Counted from the first letter of the stretch, positions 49,579-58,803 are shown. The stretch is 64,000 nt of DNA from Streptomyces diastatochromogenes (GCA_026913215.1 JAPTYK010000004.1:1-64000); one strand, 5' to 3'. The notes: generated from the letters alone by a model not told the origin. Numbers and translations: made by a program.

Positions 49579-49887
49579 TCATGGCCCGGTGAGGACGTCG
49601 TGGGTGTCGATGCGGCGCCAGACGATGTGTTGTTCGCCGGGGACTACGGGGGTGCCGTACTGCCAGGTGGCGCGTCCGGCAGGCCCGGTGCCCATAGACC
49701 AGGTCAGCTCGTAGACCCCGGGAGCGACCCGTACGCCCTTCACCCGCAGCCCGGGGCGGAACGTTCCGTGGCCAGCGCGGAGATCTTCGACGAAGACGTT
49801 CACGGCCTGGCGGAAGCGGCGGCGCTGGGCGGGGGAGAGGCGGTGAAGGTCGGTGGTGAAGCGAGGTGTGGCCTCGAAGGTAGGCAC
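49579..49887 (-). CDS. RelE/ParE-like toxin without a visible antitoxin
   Basis: The product has 102 residues. The helical hairpin RFTTDLHRLSPAQRRRFRQA followed by the strand pattern GLRVKGVRVAPGVYELTWSM and HIVWRRIDTHDVL fits the RelE/ParE toxin fold with Arg-rich active face. The GTG start follows GGAGGAG. No antitoxin-size gene lies beside it on either side, so the antitoxin may be elsewhere or the protein may act alone. Confidence 0.65.
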   Translation of the reverse strand: MPTFEATPRFTTDLHRLSPAQRRRFRQAVNVFVEDLRAGHGTFRPGLRVKGVRVAPGVYELTWSMGTGPAGRATWQYGTPVVPGEQHIVWRRIDTHDVLTGP

Positions 49888-50127
49888 GGCGATCTCCTCC
49901 AGGGAGCACGAAGCCCCCGGCCGGTGGGCCGGGGGCGGTGGGTCTCTGTCTGAGGTGAAGGGAGTCGGCGACGTACTGCAGGGATAGGCGTCTGTGGCCG
50001 TTGGGCGGGGGATCGGCCCGTAGCTGACCGGTGGTGCGAAGAAGTCGGTTGCTGCCGCTTGTTGGTGCGTAATGGGTCTAGGGAGTCGGTTGCCGCGCAG
50101 CATTTGCATGGCCCTGGTGCTGTTCGC

Positions 50128-50212
50128 CTGGCGGGCGCGACACCGCTGCGGGGTGCCCGCCAGACGGGATCGGGCGTGAAGTTCTGGTGAACTGTCCCGC
50201 CCCACGGGATCG
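50128..50212. promoter_or_regulatory. Candidate oriT upstream of the relaxase gene
   Basis: CTGGCGGGC (50128) is mirrored by GCCCGCCAG (50163) around an 18-base loop. ACGGGATCG is repeated at 50164-50172 and 50204-50212. Inverted repeat plus direct repeats just upstream of the relaxase gene is the usual oriT arrangement. The wider gene-free interval 49888-50235 holds nothing else recognisable. Confidence 0.5.
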
Positions 50213-50235
50213 CTCTTTTTCGCAGGTCAGAGCCG

Positions 50236-52158
50236 GTGTCCCCTGTGGGGATGCTGAGTGTCGCGAAGGTCCAGAGGCGTAACGCCTGGCGCTACTACGT
50301 CCGCGGAGTCGCCTTCGGGGACGGCCGCCGCCCGGTCGGCCAGTCCCTCAAGGACGCCCAGGAGCTGGCCAGCCTCCCGCCGGGGCGATGGGTGGGGCGC
50401 GGCCTGGCCGCGCTCGGGCTCACCGCGGGCGCGGAGGTGTCCGAGCGGCAGATGGAGCTCGTCTTCGGGCAGGGCCGACACCCGGACGCCGACCGGATCG
50501 AGCAGCACCTCCTGGACGACGGCGCCGACGCGGCCACCGCCCGGCGGGCGACCGTGCTCGGGCAGCCGATCGAGGAGATCGAGGCCCGCAAGCAGACCCC
50601 GCTCATCGCCCTGGACTTCACCTTCCGCCCGCAGGCGTCCCTGCACGTGCTGTGGGCGCTGGGCGACGCCCACACCCACCGGGTCATCGAGCGGGCACAC
50701 GAGCGGGCCATCGGCAGGGCGCTGCGCTGGCTCGAGGACGAAGTCGCCGAGACCCGGTGGTCCTCCGGCCACGGCCGCGCGAAGACACCGGCCCTCGTGG
50801 TCGCGGCCTGGAGGCACTTCGAGAATCGAGATGGCTTCCCGCTGCTACACGACCACTGCCTGATCCTCAACCGCGTGCAGCGCCTGGACGCTGACGGCGA
50901 TCCGGTGTGGGGCGCGCTGGACACCCGCCGCCTCTACCGGCACGTGGTGGCCGCCGGGACGCTCTACACCCTCGCCCTCACGACCGAGGTGTGCGAGGAG
51001 CTCGGGCTGGCGACCGTGCCGCGCGAGGTGACGCCGGGCCTGCGCCCCGTGATGGAGATAGCCGGCGTCGACCAGGCGCTCATCGACTGGTCGGCCACCC
51101 GCCGCGAGCAGATCGCCCCGATGCTGGAGCGCCTCACCGAACAGTACGCCCGCGACCACGGGCGGCTGCCCGACGAGCGTGCCCGTCACGCGCTTGGCTG
51201 GTGGGCGGCGCAGGACACCCGCCGGGGGAAGAAGACACCGAAGCCGCTGGAGCAGCTGCTCGCGTGGTGGCGCGCTTCCGCGATCTGGCGCTTCGGCCAG
51301 CAGACAGTTGAAGAGCTCCTGGAGCGGTGCCGGGCCGCCGGGAAGGCGATCCGGGAGCGGGTCGCCACCCGGGTGGACACCGCGCTCGCCGCCGTCGACG
51401 TCGCCGCGATCGTCTTCACGGTGCGCCGCACCTTCGCCCGCCGCCACGTCCTGGCCGAGGCCCGCCGGCACCTGCTGGAGACCCTGCGAGGCCGCGCCTT
51501 CCCGCCCGGCCTGGACACCTACATCGCCGACAAGGCCCTCGCCCGCCACAGCCGTCAGCTCACCATTCCCCAGCCCGGCCGCCGGACCCCGGCGCCGGAC
51601 CAGGTCACCTACACCGCCGACTTCACCTGGCCGACCCGGTGGTGGATCGCCGACACCGACGGCAAACCGACCCGGGAGTCGAGCCGGTACGAGCGGGCCC
51701 GGCTCGCCAGCCTCGCCCTGCAGAACGCGATCCGCGACGCCCGCATCGCCGCCCCTCTCACGCGAGATGGCGCCCCGGCCGCGACCGCATCGGCCACCGC
51801 GCACACCAGCGACCACGACCAGACGGCGGCCGCGCCGCACGCCGTCGACCACCCGGGCCGGGACGCCGCCCTCACCCCGGCGCAGCGGGCCGCCGCTGTC
51901 CACGCCCACCAGCAGGCCGCGATGCCCGAGGAACACCTGGAGGGCCGTACGACCGACCCCGCGACGTGGCTGCACACACCGAAAAACCTCGCCCGGCTGG
52001 CCGCCTTCACCAAGGCCGCCGAAGCCCGCGCCCGCACCATTGCCGACGAAGCACAGCCGCAGCAGCCAGCCCCGGACGCCGTCGACGCCACCCGCCAGCA
52101 GCACCACCCGACGCAGCCCGACCAGGACAGAAGAGCGGGCCCCCACCGTGCGGGGTAG
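50236..52158 (+). CDS. MobF/TrwC-type relaxase lacking the helicase half
   Basis: The product has 640 residues. The N-terminal 300 match the TrwC relaxase domain: an early tyrosine pair in RNAWRYYVRGVAFGDGR and the metal-site motif ENRDGFPLLHDHCLILNRV with its HxH near residue 203. TLYTLALTTEVCEELGLATV follows. The usual C-terminal helicase (about 600 residues more) is absent; instead a helical and then low-complexity tail follows. It would nick oriT and lead single-stranded transfer. The GTG at 50236 or ATG at 50251 may be the start. Confidence 0.75.
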   Translation: MSPVGMLSVAKVQRRNAWRYYVRGVAFGDGRRPVGQSLKDAQELASLPPGRWVGRGLAALGLTAGAEVSERQMELVFGQGRHPDADRIEQHLLDDGADAATARRATVLGQPIEEIEARKQTPLIALDFTFRPQASLHVLWALGDAHTHRVIERAHERAIGRALRWLEDEVAETRWSSGHGRAKTPALVVAAWRHFENRDGFPLLHDHCLILNRVQRLDADGDPVWGALDTRRLYRHVVAAGTLYTLALTTEVCEELGLATVPREVTPGLRPVMEIAGVDQALIDWSATRREQIAPMLERLTEQYARDHGRLPDERARHALGWWAAQDTRRGKKTPKPLEQLLAWWRASAIWRFGQQTVEELLERCRAAGKAIRERVATRVDTALAAVDVAAIVFTVRRTFARRHVLAEARRHLLETLRGRAFPPGLDTYIADKALARHSRQLTIPQPGRRTPAPDQVTYTADFTWPTRWWIADTDGKPTRESSRYERARLASLALQNAIRDARIAAPLTRDGAPAATASATAHTSDHDQTAAAPHAVDHPGRDAALTPAQRAAAVHAHQQAAMPEEHLEGRTTDPATWLHTPKNLARLAAFTKAAEARARTIADEAQPQQPAPDAVDATRQQHHPTQPDQDRRAGPHRAG

Positions 52159-52255
52159 CCAACCGGCCAGCAGATGGCCGATCTGCGACTTCACCCGCGA
52201 GGCCCGGCGACCCGGACTGAGAATCGGGGCGTTGGCACCCGGCACGGGAGGAACC

Positions 52256-52840
52256 TTGACCGACCTGCACGAACCGCTGGAACCGCTGGAGAACTACCCC
52301 GATGAACTGCCCCCGCCTCGTCAGCGCGGCGACGTCAACCTGGTGGGCCTGCTCAGCGTCGCCGACGACCTCGCCAGCAGTCTGGCCGCGCTGAAGATCC
52401 GGGTCCAGCCCCACGACCCGAAGACCTCGCTCGTCAGCCCCGAGAAGGCCCGCCAGAACACGGAGAAGGAAGTCGACCGGCTCCTCGGCAAGGCCGTCTA
52501 CCTCCAGCGCCACGCACACGCCGCCATGCTCGGGCGCTGCGTGCTCGGTGCGGACTCCAAGGAAGACTGCTCCACCGAAGGCGCCACCCTCCAGCTCAAC
52601 GTCTGGGACGACACCACGCGCCGCGACATCGTCGAAGACGGCACCACCGGCTGCGTCACCCACATCGTCGAAGCCGCCCGCCGGGTCATGGCCGACACCG
52701 CCACCCGAAGGATCCTGCTCGCCTTCGTCCGCCACGACGAAGGCGCCACTGTCGCCCGAGCCCTCGGACTCGGACCGGATGACACCGCCCAGTTCTTCCA
52801 TCGCGGCCTGACCCTGCGCTCCGAACACCGCGCCTCCTGA
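52256..52840 (+). CDS. Hypothetical protein, 194 residues
   Basis: TTG start behind GGGAGGA. Acidic N-terminus (DLHEPLEPLENYPDELPPPR), helical middle (LSVADDLASSLAALKIRVQP), then a C-terminal segment with CVLGADSKEDCSTEG. No known family. It may share a transcript with the relaxase gene. Confidence 0.5.
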   Translation: MTDLHEPLEPLENYPDELPPPRQRGDVNLVGLLSVADDLASSLAALKIRVQPHDPKTSLVSPEKARQNTEKEVDRLLGKAVYLQRHAHAAMLGRCVLGADSKEDCSTEGATLQLNVWDDTTRRDIVEDGTTGCVTHIVEAARRVMADTATRRILLAFVRHDEGATVARALGLGPDDTAQFFHRGLTLRSEHRAS

Positions 52841-52879
52841 CCCCGCCCCGCCGAGTGCAGCCCGCAGAGGAGCGCCACG

Positions 52880-53611
52880 TTGACCTTCCAGCCACGAGAC
52901 CTGAACCTGACTGACCCGGAGAAGGGCTACCTGCACTTCGTCCTCTACACCGAACCCCACCGCGGCTACGCCTCGTCATCGCTAAATGCCACGGTGAAGA
53001 TCGAGGCGCAGCAGACCATGACACCGCACTTCCAGGAGTGGCTGGGCAGACTGGTGCGATGCGAGCCGAACGCGATGCACTGCACGCTCGTGGAGCCCAG
53101 GAAGATCCCGACCCTGTTCCACCCGTGCGTCACGGAGGACAAGGACAGCCCGTCGGCCATCGCCGGATCGGGTTGTACCTGCCGCCAGACCTTCTACGAC
53201 CCCGAGTTCGGGCTGCCTGTGGTCGCCGAGCACTTCAAGCACGTGGGTACCGGCGGCACGGACGAGTGGAGCTACACGACGTTCGCCCCGCTCGCCCTGC
53301 GCCCTGACGACGTCTTCAGCCGCTTCCACATGGGCCGCAGCCTGTTCTGGGCTCGAACGGAGAAGGGGGCGCTGTCGATCCTCCCGCAGCGCGAGGGCCG
53401 AGGGTACAGCGTCGGCTACAGCGGCGGAGGCCCGAGCGCCCTGGCCGCCTACCTCACCCAGCTCGCCGAGACTGACGGCCAGAACACGGTCGCCGGCGCC
53501 TCGTACGAGGAGGCTCACCCCGCGATCCTCGCCTGGACCCAGAGCAGCGCCGCCGACCGCGGCACGAACGAACTGAGCCTGGCCGACCTTAAGGCCATGC
53601 AGCAGCGCTGA
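52880..53611 (+). CDS. Hypothetical protein, 243 residues
   Basis: TTG start behind GAGGAGCG. Beta-rich (KGYLHFVLYTEPHRGYASSS) with several Cys (VRCEPNAMHCTLVE; SGCTCRQTFYDP). Ends with a helix (ELSLADLKAMQQR). No recognised domain. Followed by a terminator. Confidence 0.5.
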   Translation: MTFQPRDLNLTDPEKGYLHFVLYTEPHRGYASSSLNATVKIEAQQTMTPHFQEWLGRLVRCEPNAMHCTLVEPRKIPTLFHPCVTEDKDSPSAIAGSGCTCRQTFYDPEFGLPVVAEHFKHVGTGGTDEWSYTTFAPLALRPDDVFSRFHMGRSLFWARTEKGALSILPQREGRGYSVGYSGGGPSALAAYLTQLAETDGQNTVAGASYEEAHPAILAWTQSSAADRGTNELSLADLKAMQQR

Positions 53612-53622
53612 CCGGCACCCTT

Positions 53623-53657
53623 GGAGGCCCCACGGACCAGCCGTCCGTGGGGCCTCC
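53623..53657. terminator. Hairpin terminator
   Basis: GGAGGCCCCACGGA pairs perfectly with TCCGTGGGGCCTCC, 12 bp after the preceding stop. Confidence 0.8.
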
Positions 53658-53824
53658 GCGCGTGGGCTACCTGAAGGCCGGACCAGGGGTGCTCCGCCTC
53701 GCGGGACGGACGGCGAAGTCGCCGCACCAGTTCTCGGGACGCGATCACAGCACACGGCCTGGACGCGCCGGGGACCGGCGAGGGTGTGGGAAGAGCGACC
53801 CATCCGAGCACGGAGGAGGCCCCG

Positions 53825-54025
53825 ATGGTCAACCCAGTTTCGACGCCGCACCTGTTACCGGAGCAGCGCGAGCGCCTGGAGCGGCTCGTCGACGCGGTCC
53901 GGCTGCGCACGGTGCTGTACCCGTTCCCGAAGCCGCCGCCGATCAGACGTCGCTCACGGCAGTACCCGGGTGGCCGGCCCAACCCGTGGCGCGCCGCGTG
54001 CCTACGCCGCCGCCACTCGCGGTGA
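53825..54025 (+). CDS. Small basic protein, 66 residues
   Basis: CGGAGGAGG precedes the ATG. Helix LLPEQRERLERLVDAVRLRT is followed by a Pro/Arg-rich basic end. It stops where the repeat field begins. Function unknown. Confidence 0.5.
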   Translation: MVNPVSTPHLLPEQRERLERLVDAVRLRTVLYPFPKPPPIRRRSRQYPGGRPNPWRAACLRRRHSR

Positions 54026-54833
54026 GTGGACACGGTGGACCCCACCGCGCATCCGGTGAACGATGTGACGCCCGGAGAGTGGAGCTCACCGCCAGGGCCC
54101 ACCTGGTGGGAGTGGAGCCCATCGCGGAGCGCACCGGGTGGACTCCACCCCGGTGCGCTCGGTGCGGTCCACTGGGCGCACCGGTGCGCCGGACGATGGT
54201 GCGGTGCACTCCCACCCACCGCACCGCACCACCGCACCGCACGGCGCGCGTGGGAGTGGCCGCCGCTCCCGTCCACTCCACCCGGTGCGCATACAGAGGG
54301 TGACGGTGCATCGGATGCGGTGCACTCGATGCACCCCCCTTGACTAGGTGTGCCGCCGGATTCCACCCAGCCCAGTGGATGGAAAGCAACCCTTGTCCAC
54401 CCATGAGTTTCCGCGTGATCGTCGACGTTTCCCCTTGACAGGGTCCGCTACCTCTTCGGCGACACCCCGCGCCGGGCCTCCGACGGACGGTGGCGGGAGG
54501 GATATCTCTCCCTCCCGCCGCACCGCGCACCATCACCGTCCGTAGGGGAGTTGCGTGGTGCGGGCGATGCCGCGCATCGCTGTATCACGGTGCGTTCCAC
54601 CGGGTGGAAGTGCACGCCATCGTCCGCACCGAGTGGAGAGTGGAGGCCCTCGCGAAGCGCACCAGGTGCGGGTGGAGTCCACTCGGTGCGCTCCACCGAG
54701 TGGGGAGTGCGTTCCACCGCGCGCAACTCAACGCACCGTGCGCGCGCCGGTCCGCACCAGCGCGCCACCGCCTGAAACATCCGGTGCGCGCGGCGCGCGC
54801 CGCCCGCCGCACGTTGGCCTCTACGATCCGCGC
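54026..54833. repeat. Gene-free repeat field of GGTGC / GCACC and GTGGA / TCCAC words
   Basis: Two blocks (about 54026-54340 and 54555-54815) are dense in GGTGCG, CGCACC and GTGGAGT / ACTCCAC. About 14 copies of GGTGC or GCACC fall in 54129-54334 alone, in both orientations and with local palindromes (GTGGACTCCAC near 54138, GTGGAGTCCAC near 54671). The words often alternate in the pattern GGTGCG-ctCCACC. The spacer between the blocks holds TTGACA near 54436 and ordinary sequence. No gene is plausible in any frame. Iteron-like binding arrays of an origin, centromere or transfer locus are possible. Confidence 0.65.
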
Positions 54834-55247
54834 GTGGGACAGACCCCGGCACAGAAGGCCGCCAAGGCGGCATGCGGGCAGCAGCCGAAGAAGCGGCCCG
54901 GCAAGACGCAGCGCGAGGCGATCAAGCGGGCGCAGGCGGCGAAGAAGAAGACGGGTGGTGGAAAGCTGGCCGCGAAGAAGGCGGTGCCCCTCCCACGTGG
55001 ATCGGTGCGCGCCGCGTATGGCGGCACCTGCCCGACCTGCTTCAAGAACTACGGCAAGGGCGAGGTCATCACGAAGGTGGCCGAGGGCTGGGGGCACCCC
55101 GGCTGCGCCCCTCGGAAGTTGTCGGCGGCGGAGCGGGAGTTCGCCCGGAACAAGGCGCGGATCGAGGCAGGCGAGACGTTCCGCGGGCAGAAGCCCTCGG
55201 ACTGGCGGCTCGGCTCCTCGCCCTCCAGCACCCGCCCCACCCGGTGA
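54834..55247 (+). CDS. Basic zinc-finger protein, leaderless
   Basis: The product has 137 residues. The first 60 are Lys-rich (KKRPGKTQREAIKRAQAAKK), then GGTCPTCFKNYGKGEVITKV and WGHPGCAPRK form a Cys-Cys...His...Cys zinc site. TACGAT lies 7 bases before the GTG and no ribosome site exists, so the mRNA is probably leaderless. A nucleic-acid-binding role fits the charge. Confidence 0.6.
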   Translation: MGQTPAQKAAKAACGQQPKKRPGKTQREAIKRAQAAKKKTGGGKLAAKKAVPLPRGSVRAAYGGTCPTCFKNYGKGEVITKVAEGWGHPGCAPRKLSAAEREFARNKARIEAGETFRGQKPSDWRLGSSPSSTRPTR

Positions 55248-55257
55248 GGACCGCAGG

Positions 55258-55713
55258 CTACGGCGCGGTCGCGCTGTTCTGCTGTGCAGAGGCTCGCAGT
55301 CGGGCGTAGCGGCCGTTGACCTCGGGCACCTCGGCGTAGAGAACGCGGCGGGCGACACCGACAGCCTTCGCGACGTTGGTGATCGTCTGCTTGGGGTCGG
55401 CGAGGAGCTCTCGCGCCTGCGCGACCTGTTCATCCGTCATCCTTCGCGGCGGGACGAGCGTGACGGGGTTTCCCTCCTCGTCCCGTTGGATGTACGGGTG
55501 CTTCCTTCCTGTGGTCACCTCCCTGGCCGCGGCCCACGCCAAGTCCATGTCGACTTCTCCGCGCAGCCCGTCGAGGAAGGCACGGTAGGCGTCGTCTGCG
55601 GCGTTCAGCTCCTCCAGCCCCACCTCCTTGTTGTCAGCCGTCAGGCCGTAGGCGTCCTGGGCCCGTTCCAGCCGAGTGCACACCGCGATGGCTTCCTGCA
55701 GGGTCTTCTCCAC
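55258..55713 (-). CDS. Protein with resolvase-type C-terminal helix-turn-helix
   Basis: The product has 151 residues from the GTG behind GGAGGGG. After a helical N-terminal half the end (MTDEQVAQARELLADPKQTI then TNVAKAVGVARRVLYAEVPE) matches the Hin/resolvase-style helix-turn-helix. No catalytic serine domain precedes it, so it is a DNA-binding protein rather than a recombinase. It converges on the leaderless gene. Confidence 0.55.
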   Translation of the reverse strand: MEKTLQEAIAVCTRLERAQDAYGLTADNKEVGLEELNAADDAYRAFLDGLRGEVDMDLAWAAAREVTTGRKHPYIQRDEEGNPVTLVPPRRMTDEQVAQARELLADPKQTITNVAKAVGVARRVLYAEVPEVNGRYARLRASAQQNSATAP

Positions 55714-55959
55714 GCCCCTCCAACCTGCTGCCAGGCACAGGGTCACGAAGCACTGCGCTGTCCGGGGGAGGTGTCCTCCGTCACGGACAAATCAGTACGA
55801 CATGGGAGTGGTCAAGGAGAAATCGGACACCGTTCGTCGGTGACGGTCAGACGACGGTCAAGGGGTGCTTCCTCACGGTGGCCCCGGCTCGTGCGCACAC
55901 CCGCGTACGGGCCGGACGCTCACCGACCCGGCCCGCAGGCCGGAGAAACCGAGGACACC

Positions 55960-57441
55960 GTGCCCGCCGATCTCACGCCCGACCTCACCCACGAGCACCA
56001 GGCCGCCCGTGACCGCCGACTGTCCGAGGACGTCGGCCAGGTCCCGCAGGCCCCCTCCACGGCCCCCTCCATCGCCCCCTCCACGGCCACTTCGCCCGCC
56101 GGACGCGTCCGTGCAGGTCAGCCCCGGAAGTCAAGGTCCTGCGACGCGTTCGACAACCCTCCTAGGTCGACACAGGTCTGGAAGCCGACCGGAGTGCGAC
56201 GCAAGGAGGTACTGAAGGCTCTGGGGATCTTCCAGCGGGCTACCGCCGATCAGCTCTGGCGGATGCTGCGCCCCACCGACCGGCACGACCGGCTCACCAG
56301 GGACACCCTGAACGCGTTGAAGAAGACGGGCCTGACCCGGGTGGAGACGCGACTGGAGTCGGGACACCAACTGTGGGTGCTCACCGAGAAGGGCCACAAG
56401 GAAGCCAAGCTGCTGCTGCCGAAGAACGTACGGATCTCCGCGCTGCGCAAGCTGGAGTACGACGACGAAGGCCGGCCGGTCCAAGCCGACGGGTACGACG
56501 AACACGCCGCCGCCGTCACCTCGACCGCTGCCGTGCTCAGCGGGGCCGGGTATGGCACGCCGCTGTCCTGGCAGACCGAGATCGCTCACAAGCTCCCCTA
56601 CGGGTACACCCAGTACGCCGACCTGACGATGCGCGCCCCGGACGCCGGGGTGCCCGCGATGCTGCTGGAGGTCGACCGTGTCAACGAGCCCGTCGACGAG
56701 CTGGTGGACAAGCTGCGCCGGTACGCCGACTGGTTCGAGCTGCTGGCGCCGAAGGCGGATGCGGCCAAGGCGAAGGCGGCCCGGGGCGCGGCGGTGCACG
56801 GCTTCCGGCTGTGGTCGCGGATCTATCCGCCGACCGGCCGGGAGGGCTACCCGCCGGTGGCGTTCGTGTTCACCGGGAAGACGGCCGCGCAGCGCGAGAG
56901 CCGGATGCGGCGTCTGGAGCAGGCCGCCCGCACGTACTTCGCCGGCGCTCCGTACCCGGGCCGCGGCGCGGGCATCACGGCCGTCGACTACCACCAGGCG
57001 GTGCCCGTGGTCGTCACCGAGCTGGAGCGGATCACCGCCGACCCGGCCGGGGCTGCGGGAAAGGTGTGGCGCAGGCTCGGGCGCGATGGGTGGCAGACGC
57101 TGAGCGAGGCCCTGGACAACCCGGACGGTGAGCGGCTGTACCGGGTTCAGCTCCAAGAGGCCCGTCGGCGGCAGGCGGAACGCAAGGCGGCGGAGCGGGA
57201 GGCGCAGCGGCCGGTGTGTGCCCGCTGCGGGACGAAGTTCACCGACGAACGCTGGCAGTCGGTAGCGCAGACCTCATGGCGGGGCCCCGGGGACAGCCTG
57301 TGCGGGCCGTGCCGCCAGGCGGACATCGACCGGGCGGAGGCTGAGCGCGTTGCGCGCCGCGAGGCTGAGGAAGCAGCAGAGCGGGAGGCGGCCGAAGCGG
57401 AGGCGAAGAAAAGCCGCGGCCTGTTCGGGCATCGCCGGTAG
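55960..57441 (+). CDS. Replication-relaxation family protein
   Basis: The product has 493 residues. After an unordered 70-residue start, a winged helix lies at about residues 80-140 (KEVLKALGIFQRATADQLWR, then LTRDTLNALKKTGLTRVETR). The alpha/beta segment at 180-330 (DEHAAAVTSTAAVLSGAGYG, then LLEVDRVNEPVDELVDKLRR with an acidic metal-like ExD) fits the replication-relaxation family of actinomycete plasmids. A CxxC ribbon (VCARCGTKF ... CGPCRQ) and a charged helix end it. The start is GTG behind a GAGG site. Confidence 0.75.
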   Translation: MPADLTPDLTHEHQAARDRRLSEDVGQVPQAPSTAPSIAPSTATSPAGRVRAGQPRKSRSCDAFDNPPRSTQVWKPTGVRRKEVLKALGIFQRATADQLWRMLRPTDRHDRLTRDTLNALKKTGLTRVETRLESGHQLWVLTEKGHKEAKLLLPKNVRISALRKLEYDDEGRPVQADGYDEHAAAVTSTAAVLSGAGYGTPLSWQTEIAHKLPYGYTQYADLTMRAPDAGVPAMLLEVDRVNEPVDELVDKLRRYADWFELLAPKADAAKAKAARGAAVHGFRLWSRIYPPTGREGYPPVAFVFTGKTAAQRESRMRRLEQAARTYFAGAPYPGRGAGITAVDYHQAVPVVVTELERITADPAGAAGKVWRRLGRDGWQTLSEALDNPDGERLYRVQLQEARRRQAERKAAEREAQRPVCARCGTKFTDERWQSVAQTSWRGPGDSLCGPCRQADIDRAEAERVARREAEEAAEREAAEAEAKKSRGLFGHRR

Positions 57442-57445
57442 GTGC

Positions 57446-57530
57446 GGGCAAGCCCAAGGGCAGCCTGGGCAAGCCACCCTCGGATGGAGGCTTGCCCACC
57501 CCGGCCGGGATGGGCTGAGGTGGGCAAGCC
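57446..57530. repeat. Four GGGCAAGCC words
   Basis: GGGCAAGCC at 57446, 57467 and 57522 and its reverse GGCTTGCCC at 57489. Related GGGCAAGC/GCTTGC words lie at about 58193, 58204 and 58330. They occupy the gene-free space after the replication-relaxation gene. Confidence 0.55.
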
Positions 57531-57653
57531 GGGCCGGGCACCACGGCCCCGGACCGGAGAGGGGAACGCGGGGCACGGATTCGAGACGGGCCAGACGGTC
57601 GTACGGCGCGATGCCCACCGCTCCGGCCGGGTGTGGAGCGAGCCGGCCCTGCG

Positions 57654-57807
57654 GTCGTCGACGACACCGGCGAGGCGCTGGTGACCGCCTGCGTGCCCGT
57701 CGCGCAGGCCCGGCGGCCGCGCCCTGTACGACCCGCGCCCCGGCGAGCCCCGCGCAGCCGGGCCCGGCATCGCGTGCCGCTTCTACTACTCCGGCGACAC
57801 GCCCTGA
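57654..57807 (+). pseudogene. Broken partial copy of the gene at 58914
   Basis: The last 31 codons before the TGA encode GGRALYDPRPGEPRAAGPGI and onward, identical to the end of the 98-residue protein at 58914-59210 at 30 of 31 positions. Upstream the frame shifts and the similarity fades within about 60 bp. It is a decayed duplicate. Confidence 0.75.
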
Positions 57808-57832
57808 CCGTCCGGTTCACGGGCACCGTGGG

Positions 57833-58057
57833 CTACGGCCGGCCTTCGGTCAGCTGGCTGGCGGTGTTCTCGATCCACAGCAGCGTCCACTCGACGCCGG
57901 CCTGCCATCCGGGCTCCGCACTGTCGTACAGGTCTTGGGCGTCGGCGCGGATGGTGGCGGTGAGGGCGCGCAGGTCCTTCTGCAGCCCCCGCCGCTTGGC
58001 CGCGTCCATGGCCTGGCGCATCTCGTCCGTGATCTCAATGGGGTTCTTGTCGTTCAC
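57833..58057 (-). CDS. Hypothetical helical protein, 74 residues
   Basis: The GTG start at 58057 begins MNDKNPIEITDEMRQAMDAA. Charged helices follow (KRRGLQKDLRALTATIRADA), ending WIENTASQLTEGRP. No recognised family. An upstream longer reading has no ribosome site. Confidence 0.55.
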   Translation of the reverse strand: MNDKNPIEITDEMRQAMDAAKRRGLQKDLRALTATIRADAQDLYDSAEPGWQAGVEWTLLWIENTASQLTEGRP

Positions 58058-58518
58058 CACCCCACCTTGGACGACCGCCCCGTCGATGGCTACCCCTAAA
58101 GCCCTGGTCAGCCCGTCCTCATGCGTGGCAGGCCTGCCATTCGGCCGGGACAGACAGTACGGCAGAGACAGCACGGCAGAGTTCGGGCAAGCTGCCCTGG
58201 GGAGGCTTGCACCGGGAGGGGGCTGCACAGGTGTCTGGACGGGTGCACTAGGCGGGGGACCGCAGGTGTGACCGGAGGTGGGAGCCCCCGAAATTGGTGA
58301 TCTTTCATTCGTACAGGTCAGGGGCTATGGGCAAGCCCCCTTCGTAGCGCGACACCTCTCCCACGCAGTAGCCGTGGGGGAGAGGTCTGCTTCGGCCGGG
58401 GCCGGCGGCCAGGGCGCGACGCTAACGGCCTCGGTGCTCTACGTTCCGCCCGCTCGGTTTCGCGGCCGCGTCTCCAATCCGGGAGACGGGCGCGGCCGGG
58501 CGGAAAGGAATCACCGTC
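58058..58518. other. Gap with a hairpin and two ACGGCAGAG repeats
   Basis: At 58354-58386 ACCTCTCCCACG pairs with CGTGGGGGAGAGGT (one bulge), a terminator- or attenuator-like stem. ACGGCAGAG occurs twice near 58159 and 58173. Otherwise no gene or pattern. Confidence 0.45.
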
Positions 58519-58803
58519 ATGATTTTCATCGAGTCCGGCCTGTACGCCCGCGACGGCTTCGCCGAAGGACCGCTCGCGGATGCCGCGCTGTCCCGCGCGG
58601 CCCGCGCCGCGCAGCTGTTCGACGACCTCCAGGAGCAGGCGCCCGCGATGACCGACGGCCAGCTGCGCGACGGCGTGTACCGGGCGCTGCTCTGCTTCAC
58701 CCAGGAGCAGCCGCCCGCCGGCCAGGTCGACAGCTTCACCGCGCTGATCCGCCGTGGAGTGCACATCGACTGGGCCGCCTGCGACCGTCTGCCCTGCGCC
58801 TGA
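58519..58803 (+). CDS. Hypothetical protein, 94 residues
   Basis: GGAAAGGA precedes the ATG. Helical (AALSRAARAAQLFDDLQEQA; LRDGVYRALLCFTQEQPPAG). No known domain. Confidence 0.6.
   Translation: MIFIESGLYARDGFAEGPLADAALSRAARAAQLFDDLQEQAPAMTDGQLRDGVYRALLCFTQEQPPAGQVDSFTALIRRGVHIDWAACDRLPCA

Noticed and set aside
54490..55959. Upstream extension of the replication-relaxation gene through the repeat field
   Set aside because: The frame is open by composition only; the GTG at 55960 has a ribosome site and the extension crosses a convergent gene and repeats.
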